Assembly: GCA_016758965.1 (NCBI GenBank)
Contig: JAEPRB010000240.1
Location: forward strand, 1-59,787
Length of the DNA stretch: 59,787 bases
Direction: 5' to 3'
Source: Circinella minor
Lineage: Eukaryota > Mucoromycota > Mucoromycetes > Mucorales > Lichtheimiaceae
The position numbers were made by a program, and so were the translations under genes. This document shows positions 1 through 24,924 of this stretch, piece by piece. How positions within the stretch are numbered: position 1 is the first letter of the stretch; each line of letters begins with the position of its first letter. The notes under the pieces were generated by a model that saw only the letters and a program-made list of their open reading frames with translations, made no database searches and was not told the DNA's origin.

Positions 1-530
1 AGTCAACATTATCAGTTATGAATTTTTATATGATATTGAAATTTAATAGCAAAAAATAACAAGGATAAGAGTAAAGCTATAAGGCCCAAAAAGACTCAAA
101 CATTGACTTCTTCCATTTTACTTGTACCAGAAAAATTGACTGCTCTACTTTTATTGCCGAAAATGGAAGTACCCAAAAATTATGGCACCCGTTTTTAATA
201 ACAGGCTGGAGAGGAGAAAAAGGAAGGAGAAAGACTTAATATTACGCAAATACACTAACACTTGTAATGTCACCAACAAATTATTTAGATAAATGTAACT
301 ATACGTACTGATAGTGATACCAATATCTTTTCTATTCTTTCTTTCAATATATTAGAGTAGTATAAATGGACATTGGTAATGATGATAGCAGACGAAAAAA
401 TCAATTAGTCTTAAGGTATTTAAAATTTGAATATTATGTGTGAATATATAGATATGTGATCAACAATAATTTGAATGTATATATAGGTGTCAGGAAAATA
501 AGCTAAAATTATAAAGTATGTAGATTGGAA
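1..530. other. AT-rich intergenic DNA, no gene seen
   Basis: I see no supported coding exon, RNA gene or repeat family here. A possible 3' exon of the neighbouring minus-strand gene may lie just inside the next stretch (about 531-650, stop at 531-533). It encodes a Pro/Asn/Lys/Ser-rich tail containing IPKPPKPNKND. I could not join it to the gene in a consistent phase. Confidence 0.4.
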
Positions 531-783
531 TTAAGACGAGCGCGCGTCATTATCATTATTAGAGGACGGCTTATCATTTTTGTTTGGCTTTGGTGGTTTG
601 GGAATCGAAATGTTTCTTAAGGATTGTCGGTGGTTGGCGGTATTTTCTGATAGGGTCAGCATATACATTTCATGTGAAACTTTAATTTTTTGTAGAGATT
701 TTACTGATTGCTCAACTACAGTCTTTTAAAAAAACATTATTATAAGTATATAGAATCCATAAAAAAAATGGAAAACGGATTAT

Positions 784-1468
784 CTACACTTTACAAACCT
801 TTAATTGGCAAAAAAATTGTAATGTTGAGATTGTGGCAGCGTTATCGTAAATGTTTGAATTTATCTCACATTTAAGGGTTCGCTCGAATGCAAGAAACTT
901 TCCCTTACAGATCGGCCTTATGACCCAGGCACGTAAACAATTGTCTACAATAAAAAAAAATCATACGGATAACAGAGTAGTATAAGCTAATGAATATTAT
1001 TACGTAGTTCTAAAAGAAAGAGGTGATATTGATCATTACCTTGACCACTAGCTTGTACATATATTACGGATAGTTGTTCAACTAAGTCCTGATCAGCGTA
1101 GTGGTACTTAGAAAAGATAGCTTCTACCATTTTGCAGCAGCCAAACGTTCCTTTGACAAAGTCATACTTATGTTTGACAGTGTCGTTGTTTCCATGGGCA
1201 CCTGAAATTTCTACCAACAACAGCTCCAACTCACCAGCTTGAACTACGGTTCCAACACCGTCAGCGTAATACCAACTGTAATTATCTGTGTTTGATACAG
1301 CTGATAACCTTGTTTCCCCAACGTCAAACTGCATTTTCATCTGTTTTGGTATATCCAAAAATTTAATCATACGTAATGCGTAATAATGGCCACAATACAT
1401 GGAACGCGTACGTGGACTCTGAGTGAGATATATTTGGTGGAAGAATGGTATCGTGTATATTCTCGGAG
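784..1468 (-). CDS. Lineage-specific hypothetical protein, two joined exons of a longer gene
   Basis: I do not recognise a named function. On the minus strand two exons join cleanly: 1468-1040 and 944-784. The acceptor TTAG precedes 1468, the donor CAAG/GTAATG is at 1040, the acceptor TTGTAG precedes 944 and the stop is TAG at 784. Phases agree (429 nt, then 161 nt), giving about 195 residues. The first exon starts with LAPRIYTIPFFHQIY and carries YCGHYYALRM, YYADGVGTVVQAGELELLLVE and a Gly/Phe-rich stretch near GTFGCCKMVEA. The second reads DNCLRAWVIRPICKGKFLAFER. It vaguely resembles a family of repeated Mucorales hypothetical proteins, from memory only. The N-terminus is missing, and an upstream piece may lie at 1707-2018. 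It could be a degenerate family copy, although both reading frames stay open across the junction. Confidence 0.5.
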
Positions 1469-1706
1469 CTAATTGAAAACAAACAAAAGCCGTTTTGATG
1501 AATAACCCGCTTCATGAATATAATGCATAGCTACTAGACAGTAATACTTACAATTGGTATAGCATTCGCTGCATCATTTTAAAAGTGGTTTGGTTTTGGT
1601 TATTATTATTGTTATATTTATTTGATGAAAAAATTGATATAGTACAATCAGGTGTTCCCTATTGTATAGTACGTAAACGAGAAGAAACAAAAAGTAAGTT
1701 TCTTAA

Positions 1707-2018
1707 TCAGTGTGCAACATAAGTATTGGCTTTTATATCCATATAAAAAAAGTAAAAGCATTTTACATAATCATCCGAGTAAATGATCGAGCCTATAAAT
1801 TCCTGAACAGATTTCCAAACTGCTATTGAGATGTTTGTTTTTGGTAAAGCATTTCGAAGATTTGATGATACGCAAGAGTGTGTGTCCATGTTCTCTCCGA
1901 AACAAATGATACCGTATTTTTCAAGACTACAAAAATATGTAGATCTTAGGTTTACAATGACATTTCGATTTCGTCTTTTTATAGGCTGCCAAATCAGTTT
2001 TTTTTTTTTGCTTACCAA
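1707..2018 (-). CDS. Open frame, possible upstream exon of the 784-1468 gene
   Basis: A minus-strand frame of about 100 residues contains ICFGENMDTHSCVSSNLRNA and SVQEFIGSIIYSDDYVKC, which look protein-like rather than random AT-rich translation. An acceptor-like TTTGGCAG lies upstream of the QPIKRRNRN segment. It has the same strand as the 784-1468 exons and lies 240 bases upstream of them, so an exon of the same gene is plausible. I could not place a donor with matching phase. No family is recognised. Confidence 0.3.
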   Translation of the reverse strand: MVSKKKKLIWQPIKRRNRNVIVNLRSTYFCSLEKYGIICFGENMDTHSCVSSNLRNALPKTNISIAVWKSVQEFIGSIIYSDDYVKCFYFFYMDIKANTYVAH

Positions 2019-2264
2019 TATTTGTCAGCAGAATCCATTCGTTTGTGGTTTAAAACTTTGCGAACTAACAATTCAATGTTATTGTTTTTTTCTTCTTCAT
2101 CTTTTGCTTTTTGCTTCTTGCTCTATTTACGATCAAATGAAAAGCAAAGAACAAAATATTAATTGACACACATATAAATATGTTAGTGCTTTCGGCTGTA
2201 TGACCCTTGAGAAATACAATTTTTACTAACTGATCCTATACTATCATCTTCTGCGCCATCCCCG

Positions 2265-2919
2265 TCATGCCCGTCTCCTTGTTTTCGTTTTCTTAAATTC
2301 ATACTCGTGGACTATTTGTATACCATTAGCATCTGTGTATTGAGGGACCGTTTCATTACAATCTTTACCCCATTTATATATTTATATCTATATTTATATT
2401 TACCGCGTGATGATTAGCGTCGAACAAAATATACTTTGAACGACGGTTTTTTTCTATTAATCTAGTGACACGCTGCCATCGATCTTGATCAGCATGATCA
2501 ACTATAAGTACCAATGTAATTTTTTCTTCTATTATTGACTTTATAGTTTCCTTTAATGTATTTTTCGATATGCTTTCGCTGTCTTTAAATTCTAATCTGC
2601 GCAGTGCAGTGAATTGATTATTTAATTGCTGAATACAATAGGATCCGGAAGAAGGAGAAAGGAAGAGATCGGAAGCAACAACATGTTGCGCAATACCCTT
2701 TGGAAATTTGTTTTTTTGCATCAAGGATTCATGATCGCAAGTCCATGGCAAGTCAGTTTGATAATGTATAAATATATTATAAAACAATGAACATGTCATC
2801 GCTAATTCAAATCTGTCTTTCCACATCGTCAACAAGTTATACACAGTTAAGAGATGTGGCGAAAACGCAAGACTTTTGATTTTTTTGCCTGCTGGGGTTT
2901 GGGTTTCGGTTATTGTCAT
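2265..2919 (-). CDS. F-box-like hypothetical protein, probably frameshifted near its end
   Basis: The start ATG is at 2919. Residues 20-60 contain PHLLTVYNLLTMWKDRFELA followed by MTCSLFYNIF. This resembles the degenerate F-box pattern of fungal F-box/LRR proteins (hydrophobic helix, then LALTC-x-FY), in which the F-box would bind Skp1 of an SCF ubiquitin ligase. The middle part (FTALRRLEFKD, ITLVLIVDHADQDRWQRV) fits a leucine-rich region. The simple frame stops at 2374 inside an AT repeat. A second frame resumes at once (WGKDCNETVPQYTDANGIQI) and ends in a basic KKTKTRRRA tail with its stop at 2265. A one- or two-base slip in the AT tract, or a tiny intron, would join them. The F-box assignment is tentative. 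The gene has the same orientation as the two upstream pieces. Confidence 0.4.
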
Positions 2920-4350
2920 TTATAAGGGTCGATGTAAAGCGCGAGAAAAGTAAAAGAAAAAGACGTAGTATCTATCCATTTTCTTTTTTCTTCCGTAGTT
3001 ATGCAACAGAACTGAAGTTTAATTGTTTTTTCTATCACATGTAAACATTGTCAACGATGGTCGAGAAATGTTGCATACGTAAAGCGCAGTTAATGTATCG
3101 TGTGAAAAGTCGTACTTTGGAATATTTTTGTAAAGAATAAGGAAAAAAGTGCTTTGAAATATAAACAAAAACGAAAAAAAACAGAAACGCGTTTGTGTTA
3201 CCTTGGCAATAAATTCGCGTCTTTTAGTTAAGAAATCCTGCTTATTGATTACTGCATATCAAGATCTTATTTGTTGGATACTATATAATGTTGATTACAA
3301 AAAGAAAGAAAAACGCCTGTAAACAAAAAGACGAGTGTAAAAAGAGACCAACTTTGGTTCAGCACTGCACCACTTCTCAGAGTTATGATTTATCTTGAAA
3401 CAATGTTCGAAAGAAAGGTTTTTATAGCATTCACTTTTCCAAATAGTAGTGTAAAAGGGAAGTATATAGAGGGTCTTTAAAATGAAACGAAATTGTTTGA
3501 GTAATTGATCCACCTTTTGGTTCCTGACACTAGAAACTATATTCAGAAAAAAAATTGGTTCCTGTCAAGGTGTGATCAGTAATAATATAAATTAGGTTCA
3601 TGAGGAATAATTGTCACTGCTCCCTTATTTTTTATTTTATTTTAAGTTACGTACGTATCGAACTTTTATTATTAATATATGAAAACGTTGTACTCTGGGA
3701 ATTCGTTATGCTTGTTGATGTTTATACCACTTTTACTTCTTATTCGTTGGCAATATGAAGTTATAAAAAGACCTCTATTACACCGGTAATATCGATAAAC
3801 CATCGACTCAGTGGCAAACACTCGAGCTTCCTTAATTGTTGCGTATAAGCAAAATTTGTGATGCGTGGTTTCTCACGTATCTAATAAAGAGTTCTCAAAC
3901 GGTATTTTTTATGGCATAATATAAGCCTTTATGTTTCTTGACTTACAAGCGTGTGTGAATATTGCTGTGGTGCTTTGTAAGAAAGAGTATTTCCAATTCA
4001 TATATTCGGGTCTTCCTTCTCTCATGGTTTTAAAACACGACTCTTCAAGCTTGATGATTCGATGAATTGTTTAGTACCTGAGCAACCAACAGAAAGGAAT
4101 TCTGGACAAGGAATACGAACATTTTTATACAGCTTTAAACAATTACTACTTTCAAGAATAAAGCATGTTGTTGGTGGCGTAGATATTTCAGTCGCTAGTG
4201 AGGGATTCTGCCGGGGGCGTTCAACAGTATCCACACCATCATCGAATTGTAGATTGAATTTATTGAGGGTAAAAGACAAGAGAAAAAATGACCAAGTGAA
4301 CGCTGCGTCTTAATAAAACATATCCGCTCTAGTCAGATCTGATTATAGAA
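2920..4350. other. AT-rich intergenic DNA with short unsupported frames
   Basis: Nothing here is convincingly coding. Short frames at 3295-3513 (-) and 4022-4279 (-) have some protein-like composition but no recognisable domain and no joinable exons. Confidence 0.4.
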
Positions 4351-5164
4351 TAGTAGTCACCGCTCGATGTAATGATATTCGATATACCAATTAGGGTGGT
4401 GGGGTTGAAGACAGACTAAGCAGAGAAATGTCGTTAATTTTCTATAATGATCTCCGATAAGCGTGTTGACAAAAATATATTGTTATATCGAGCAGACTAT
4501 TTATATTTTAAAAAAGGAAATAATGCTAGTTGCAGGATACTTTTTGGTCTTCTACGTACCTTTGGGCTTTTGAACTTTTTTGTCAGGAATTTAATAATTG
4601 GAATATTTAATTGATCTTCAACTATTTTCTTTCCCAAAAAATAAAATAAAATAAAAAGTAGTACTATCCTGCTGCTTCTGCTTCTTCCTTATGAAAATCA
4701 TGCTTTGTTTTTCGCCCACTATGCAAGTCTGGCTTGTCCTTTACCATTTTCATCGCTTTAAAAACAATATACGTATTATATAGACACTGTAGTGTTTGGC
4801 GTTTGGTAAGATACTCAGGTTTTTTTCTAATAGGACATTAGCATTAATTAAATACGATAATGCAGTTGCAATTCGATTGGAAGTAATAAGACAAAACATA
4901 TTTAAAAGAGAAAAATGTGGAAAGAAAAAAATGTCTCTATATTATTATATTGTACAACTCTTTTATAGTATAATTTAAGATATGATGATGTACTAGAGTT
5001 TGCTTCCTTCTTTTTGTGAGACATATTAGATGCGAGTATATATGGGTAGCACTTTATTACCCGATCATTATAACTCAGATCAACAATTCGTTATAGCGAT
5101 AATTCGATGCAACGATGTTTTTTTGGTCTCATAGGAGGTATCGTTGTATCAAGCGGTGATTGTA
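4351..5164. mobile_element. Non-autonomous TA-flanked DNA element, decayed copy 1
   Basis: The left end reads TAGTCACCGCTCGATGTAAT. The right end reads TATCAAGCGGTGATTGTA, an imperfect terminal inverted repeat. Just inside each end are further copies of a GATATTCGATATA / ATTCGTTATAGCGATAATTC motif. The element at 44402-45153 is the same family with better ends, and much of the interior aligns between them (for example the stretch around ATTAATTAAATACGATAATG). No complete transposase is visible. Small size, TA flanks and inverted ends suggest a MITE-like derivative of a Tc1/mariner or pogo element. Confidence 0.65.
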
Positions 5165-6390
5165 CAATTACACCTACGCTCAGTCATCGTAAAGAAACTA
5201 CAGAGGTTTATGTAGGTACTTTTGTCCATGTCATAAGCATCGATCAATTTTAAAGCGCATTCATGACTTTCCATTAATATACAGACCCAGCATTATCAAA
5301 AGCACATACGTAGGCTTATTGAATTAAATAGCTGAAATAATGCTTCAAAGGCACCTTTAAGTACGCGAATTAACAGCTATAAATTATTTTTAAATAATTG
5401 GTGTAGAATTATCACAAAAGAACCTTGGAGGAGAGTTTTTATTGACGATTTTTTTCTACTATATATTTATTATTACTATCAACATCAACTTTGTGCATCC
5501 CGTGGCCCTCTTACTATGGTCAACAACAACGAGACTATTCAAATCTATCATCGTCATCATATAGCCTCAGATTCTAATCTTTGCAAGCCAGTACCGGTGC
5601 TCATTTAAATATTGGAAATTCACCATATATCATCCAGGCAACTAGTTTCTCATTATTATAGTCAGCGGCAGCAACCAGGAGTTGGAAAAGCTGAATTCAG
5701 TTGCCGTTCGCCAAAACTTAGGTAGTTTCAAACATTAATACTAGAAAGATCAAGTATTTTCAACAATGAAAAAAAAAATTAACGTTTACCTATGCTCATT
5801 GTGCCATGTGTATGATCGTTTACTAATACAATTTCAATTATCGAATCCAATTGTCCGTGTCATTGCTCATGTAAACTAATATATGCCACTGGTTTACTTT
5901 AATTGGTTAGTAATAAACAAGCATTGAAAAAACGACAACGATACAACTGCGGTTTTATGAACCGAAGAGAAAGAACATACCTATAAACTAAGCAAAAAAC
6001 AAGCGAACATAAAAGCAACAATCATTTATTGCTCTGTTTTTTTCTTTCTCTCATACATTTTCACTACTTTCTTTTTGAACCTAAAACGTAAAAATATTTA
6101 TATTCATCAATATTTATTACTATATCATATTCAGGTTTTGGTTTTATAAAAAAAATACATATTAATACGTACATACCTGAAGAGCGTTTTCAAAAGAAAA
6201 AGCTCACCCTCAATAATTTAAGATAGAATAAAATTATAATAAATGCTGTATTCATATTCACATAAAAAATATTTATTTTATTTTGCATATATTATGATAT
6301 ATAATTGAAAAAACAGTAATCGCTCTCTGCAACTGGGAAGGGAAAAAGAAGTATATGTATTAGTAAAGTAAGGATGTGGTGTTGTATACG
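5165..6390. other. AT-rich intergenic DNA, no gene seen
   Basis: I see only low-complexity AT-rich DNA with several TACGTA palindromes and no reading frame worth proposing. Confidence 0.45.
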
Positions 6391-6765
6391 TACAGTAAAA
6401 CCCCGTTTTTTGCACATATGGGATTTTGGCCTAAAGGTGTGCAAAAAGCGGGGGTGTGCAAAAATCGGGGGCGCAAAAAGAAAAGAAAATAGAATAGCCG
6501 TTCACATAGGCACTATTATTAGTGTATCTCGATGGATGCCCAAAGTTGCTGAATATAAAAATGGTCTAATATTACTAGTCCTATTTCATCTCAGCATAAG
6601 TAAACATACAACTGGGATTTTGCACAGGTCCTTCTGAAGGTGTGCAAAGTGCAAAAAGCGAGGATTGTGTAATTTTATTAAGTAAAAACTGGGATTTTGG
6701 CCAAAAAGTGTGCAAAAAGCGGGGTGTGCAAAAATCGGGTGTGCAAAAAACGGGGTTTTACTGTA
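6391..6765. mobile_element. Small TA-flanked inverted-repeat element (pogo/Fot1-like MITE)
   Basis: The ends are perfect inverted repeats of at least 24 bases. The left begins TA-CAGTAAAACCCCGTTTTT and the right ends AAAAACGGGGTTTTACTG-TA. Each end is flanked by TA, the target duplication of the Tc1/mariner/pogo superfamily. A subterminal unit of about 50 bases (TGGGATTTTGGCC, then GTGCAAAAAGCGGGG and GTGCAAAAATCGGG) occurs near the left end (about 6419-6470) and again in direct orientation near the right end (about 6688-6740). There is no transposase, so it would need one supplied from elsewhere. Near-perfect ends suggest recent activity. Confidence 0.85.
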
Positions 6766-7178
6766 TATGATATAAATCTTGACTACTTTGATACGTAACT
6801 ATGACTGTAATGTATAAAGGGACCAGAGGCATTAGCGATATATTAGGCGTACAATAAGTATAAAAGTATGGTAATAGTAAGTTAGGAAATATAGATTAAT
6901 TGATTCAAGCTTTTTTGCCTAATAATATGGGATCCAATCCCCCGACCAACATAACAAAATTAGAATATGTACTACGCACTGGTATATCAACTATGGAGTC
7001 CATATATATATCTTTTATTTAATACCAGTATGTCTAAAAAAACAAAGATTATTGTTTTTGTCGTATAAATTTAGGATTTCGACTTATAAAAACAATTAAT
7101 ACTGTACGTAACGTCGGTAATAATACAGCACAGTACGTACGTAGTAGATTTCTACATATTTTTTTGTAGCTTTGTACA

Positions 7179-7192
7179 TATACGTAATTGTA
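7179..7192. repeat. Left target-site duplication of the LINE
   Basis: TATACGTAATTGTA occurs here and again at 10003-10016, exactly bracketing the reverse-transcriptase element. A 14-bp direct repeat is typical of target-primed reverse transcription. The duplicated target itself contains TACGTA. Confidence 0.75.
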
Positions 7193-10002
7193 AGAGCTAC
7201 AACTAAAGGCAGACCTAAGAGAAGCAGCATACCGAAAATGGCGTAGAGCACCAAACAATTTAATTATACGTGCAAAGTTATTGGTCAGTATATATTAAAA
7301 AATGTGATGACTTCTCCAAAACATTATCAAGAACACGCCGTTTAACATGGAAACAATTCTGTACTAAACTCGGCAATGCACCTCCCAATGAGGCTAATAC
7401 TGTACTGTCATTAAGAGGATGCGTAGCAATCGGAAACCAACATATATATTTTCCGATCCAGATGTCCTACAAAAAGCAACAGAAAAAATGGGTTTTCATC
7501 TATCTCAAGTTTTTGGTGGTGAAAGACCAAACACACATAACACCACAAGGTCTAATGCGTTTCCCCAGCAACAAAGTTTCGAACATGACAAAAATGACAA
7601 CCCTTTTCCAGCTGAAGAAATTGAATACTTAATTACAAAAATGACACCGTGCAAGGCACCGGGAAATGATCATCTTACTGGTGCAATGCTAAAGCCAATA
7701 GTACATTCACCATTGTCTACCTTGAGCAAGTTTTTTAAGCTCTGCTGGAACTGGTCATATGTCCCAACATCTTTCCGTACAGCTCAAGTTGTTCCTATAT
7801 ACAAAAAAGCCGACCCAACAGTGGCAGGTAATTTTCGACCAATTAGTCTCACCAGTGTATTCCACAAGATTCTTGAACGATGCTTACTATCAAAACTACT
7901 CAGTACTATCAAATCTTTGGGTATTTCCCAAGGGGGTTTCCGCCACTATCGAGGAGCTCTTGATCAAGCTTTCTCTCTTAATATGTTGATACACTAGTAC
8001 CACAAACAATACAATACTCTTCCAACCCAAATATATATGGGGATACGAGCAGCATGCGACTCTGTAGATCGGGATATTATATGAGCAAGGGTGCAGCACC
8101 AACTTCCGAGTGCTCTGTTCCATATGGTTAGACATATGTTTGATGATGTGCAAATTGCTGTCATTTTACAAAATAACCAATCACAATATATCTACCCAAA
8201 AAAAGGAGTATTACAAGGTTCTATTCTTAGCCCGCTGCTTTATGCTGTTTTCATTGATACACTTCCTAAAAGGCTACGCCTCAATATGATTGTACGTTGT
8301 CACAATCTATTAAAACTACGCGCAACACTTAAAGCTGGGACATCTAAAGCAGCTGCTCAAGAACGACGCTATAAAGGTAGTATTAACGGCCGTCCTAATA
8401 AAAATCGTCCAGATAACAACACAACAGTCATCTCTTCATTATTATATGCAGACGATCTGGTTCTCTTAGGCTTCCCAAAGGATATTGCCAAGCTACTTCA
8501 TGTAGCAGAACGGCATTCCCTGGAATACGGATACAGATGGCACCCAGACAAATGTGCTATCATTGAACCACCACCAAATATCAATGACGAGTCAGCTTCT
8601 ATTACATCAACACGCCAATCACCTTCCTCTGACTATTTTCTATATGGCGAACTTCTACCGAAAGTTCAACAATTCCAATACCTTAGAATACCTTTCGACC
8701 ATAATGGTATTAATTCTGACTAGCTTATACATCAATGCATCACTAAAGCAACTGGAAATATGGCACTACTTTGACAACTAGGTATTCATCAGTATGGTAT
8801 TGGCCTCTGGCCAGCCATTCGAGCCTATCGCACATTTATACAACCAGTTCTCGAATATGGATTAGCAATTACCACCCTATCAGCCAAACAAAAAGAAAAA
8901 CTTAATAACGCACAAAAAAGTTGTATCAAAATGGCAATGAACTGAAATAGTTCAACACATTTTTCAACAATTGTTCCTATGTCATTGGCAAACATTCCAT
9001 CTATAAAGCACAGGATCCGTACCTTACAACTAAAATTTGTAACTCGCCTACAAGAGCTTCCAGTAACTACCTTGGCCAGATCGATTGAATTATCTTTTCT
9101 CTGGGATAAAAACTATGACAAACAATGGAAACATCTCACCTCAAATAACCCGTATTATCAGCTACATAACAGACTAAAAAACCGCACCAATCCACCAAAA
9201 GCTTCAGTCCATCATGCAATTACACAAAAACGAGATGAAGAATACCATAATCTCAGCACCAAACGTAAAACAATACGCTGTCTTCGACATAACCATATAA
9301 TTGACCTGATATTTTATTTACCAGCTTTTATGCGTGACCGACATCGACTAGTAAAATGGTGTATCCATTGGCTACCATCTTATCTGCTTAAAAATTGCCG
9401 TTGTGGTGCTATAGCGGCCAATAGAAAACACTACAATACCTGTCCACTGCTCCAACCATTACTTGATGACCTCACCAATACATTTGGTAGCCTTCCAATC
9501 TTGCCTACAGAACTCCAGCCTCTAGATTTCATCATCAACCGACTCCCGTGCTCTGAAATAGGTCTGTCACTTGGCAATTGGAAAAAAGCATGGCCAGCTC
9601 TCATTGATGTTCTCCGCGAAATTGACCGTTTAAGTCATCCAGACGATGACTTTGGTGAAGATGAACCAAATCCCGAAGATGCCATAGTTTCTTCCCCTCT
9701 CCTCCCTCCTCATACTCAATAATTTACCACGTATATCATCAAATCATTATTAACATCCCGGGACCTCACTTTCATAGCATATGCCTTTTCTTTATTCTCT
9801 TTACTTTTTATACCTTCTTCTCTTGTTCCTCTACTAGTTTAACTTTTTCCCTTTTCAAGGGTTTTTTCAGTTAATACACCCACTCTTTCTATTTGTATAT
9901 ACACTATTTTCTACCCCCTTAATGTACCGCAAGGAAGCGGCCATATGCCTATAGGCGCAGGTCAATTTAGCCTTCCCATAAATAAAATAATAAATTTTAA
10001 CC
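7193..10002 (+). mobile_element. Truncated non-LTR retrotransposon (LINE)
   Basis: A 2.8 kb insertion is bounded by the 14-bp duplication at 7179-7192 and 10003-10016. It contains a broken reverse-transcriptase reading frame and ends in an A-rich tail (AAATAAAATAATAAATTTTA) just before the right duplication. There are no long terminal repeats. The left boundary falls inside coding sequence with no endonuclease domain upstream, so the copy is 5'-truncated, as is common for LINEs. Base composition is less AT-rich than the surroundings. The 3' untranslated part (9723-9990) has a short GC-richer segment (GCAAGGAAGCGGCC). Confidence 0.85.
7270..9722 (+). pseudogene. LINE reverse transcriptase, disabled by stops and a frameshift
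   Basis: Reading frame 3 carries the usual fingers-palm order. PCKAPGNDHLTGAML is followed by AQVVPIYKKADPTVAGNFRP and ISLTSVFHKILERCL. Then come a degenerate AACDSVDRDII (first catalytic Asp region), [18 protein letters not shown], and [14 protein letters not shown] with the YADD catalytic box near 8450. The thumb and C-terminal part follow to about 9722, with CRCGAIAANRKHYNTCP resembling the Cys/His motif at the end of LINE proteins. Damage: a frameshift near 7410-7440 (the upstream part is in frame 1) and in-frame stops at 7995, about 8082, 8721, about 8772 and about 8943. The element could not make active enzyme. Confidence 0.85.
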
Positions 10003-10016
10003 TATACGTAATTGTA
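10003..10016. repeat. Right target-site duplication of the LINE
   Basis: This is a second exact copy of the 14-bp sequence at 7179-7192, directly after the A-rich LINE tail. Confidence 0.75.
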
Positions 10017-11087
10017 TTACGTAGAAAACAAATCGTCAAATATTTCAAAACAAATTTGATGGTTAATTTTCTTTATTGCTTGTCGATACTACTTTTTGTT
10101 GAATGATTTCATAGTGACAGCAACACTACTGGATATGAACAAAGAAACAAATAATAGTAGTTCATTTAACACCGCCGGCATGATATTATGATAGACAATT
10201 TTTATTAGAATTTGAATGTCCATTTTTTACAAATGATTCCTTTTTAACAAGCTTCATCATCCAGTACAGCTGGATTTATCAAAACTTATTACAGTTCATC
10301 CAAATTTTATTTCCTCTAAGAACCCTTCATTAAGTATTATCTTTTCTTGATCATCTGTTCAAAGAGCAATCCCTTTCTTCTAGAATCAATCAACCAGAAA
10401 ATATATATGTATAGCAAAAAACTTTTATATACTTGCATCAACTAAATATTAGATTCAAAGATCTAACTAATAATAAACTAGGCTATTTCACCGTCACCAA
10501 TTTTTTTTTTTTGAAACGGCAGCTTTTTTAACTTTTATTAGATAAAATCATCTACACCTTGTTTTTTTTTGTCAAATTATATTCCTATCCCCGGATTAAA
10601 CGATCTCTACCTTGGATTTCATATATTAGTTTACTTTCCCCCAAGTATCTTTTTGTATCACTGTTTCCTCTCTTTTTTTTTTTACCTACTATTGGATAAC
10701 TTTTTTTAACAATACCAAGTTTTGTGAACTGAAATAAGATCACCCATCTGAATATTTTATTCATTGTTTCAAAAAGAAAGAAATTTCAAAAATTGTATAG
10801 AACCAAGGGTGAAATTGAACATTTTAGGCAGCCATTCCTTGGGGGGGGGAGTTAGGGAAGGGTGCGACCATTTTCATAAACCGACGCGCTCTAAATGAAA
10901 AAAAAAGCTATTTCTTTTTTGCTTTAACCATTAATTAAAAGAGAAAGGGGGGGGGGACGGTATTCTTTCTTTCTTAGCTTTTTTTTTAGTTGTTGTTATT
11001 ATAGTTTCCATTTACTCTCTCTTTCTTTCTTTTATTTTTTTTTTACCTTATATATCCCTGCTTTTTTTGAATTTTTTTTTTTAAACC
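10017..11087. other. Intergenic region upstream of the BEACH gene
   Basis: No gene is seen. The last 600 bases hold many T-runs, a G-run near 10850 and another near 10945. Pyrimidine-rich tracts lead to the BEACH start codon, as expected for a fungal promoter and 5' leader. No single regulatory site can be named. Confidence 0.4.
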
Positions 11088-24673
<13,586 letters not shown>

Positions 24674-24924
24674 AATATATAGATATATTGTTATTTACAC
24701 ATAACCACACAAAAAAAAAATTCAATCTTTTTTAATTTAATAATAAAACTTGATAATTGAAACGAAAAAGACATTCATTAGATATCCACTATAGTAAAAT
24801 TTTTAATAATGTATCCAAAAGATCATCCATATAGCTTTCCCCCCCCCGACCCCCGAATTCATTCATTATAACACTGTGTATTACTTATTTTTATAATTTA
24901 CAACAACAAGATGAATTTCTTCCT

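Noticed and set aside
4022..4313. Overlapping frames on both strands near the first DNA element
   Set aside because: The minus frame has protein-like composition (RIPCPEFLSVGCSGTKQF) but no domain, partner exon or intact context, so it was not called.
4351..5164. Possible transposase frame (KYDNAVAIRLEVIRQNIFKR and FHKEEAEAA-type segments) in the element pair
   Set aside because: Segments are partly shared by the two copies, but there is no continuous frame or recognisable DDE or HTH motif.
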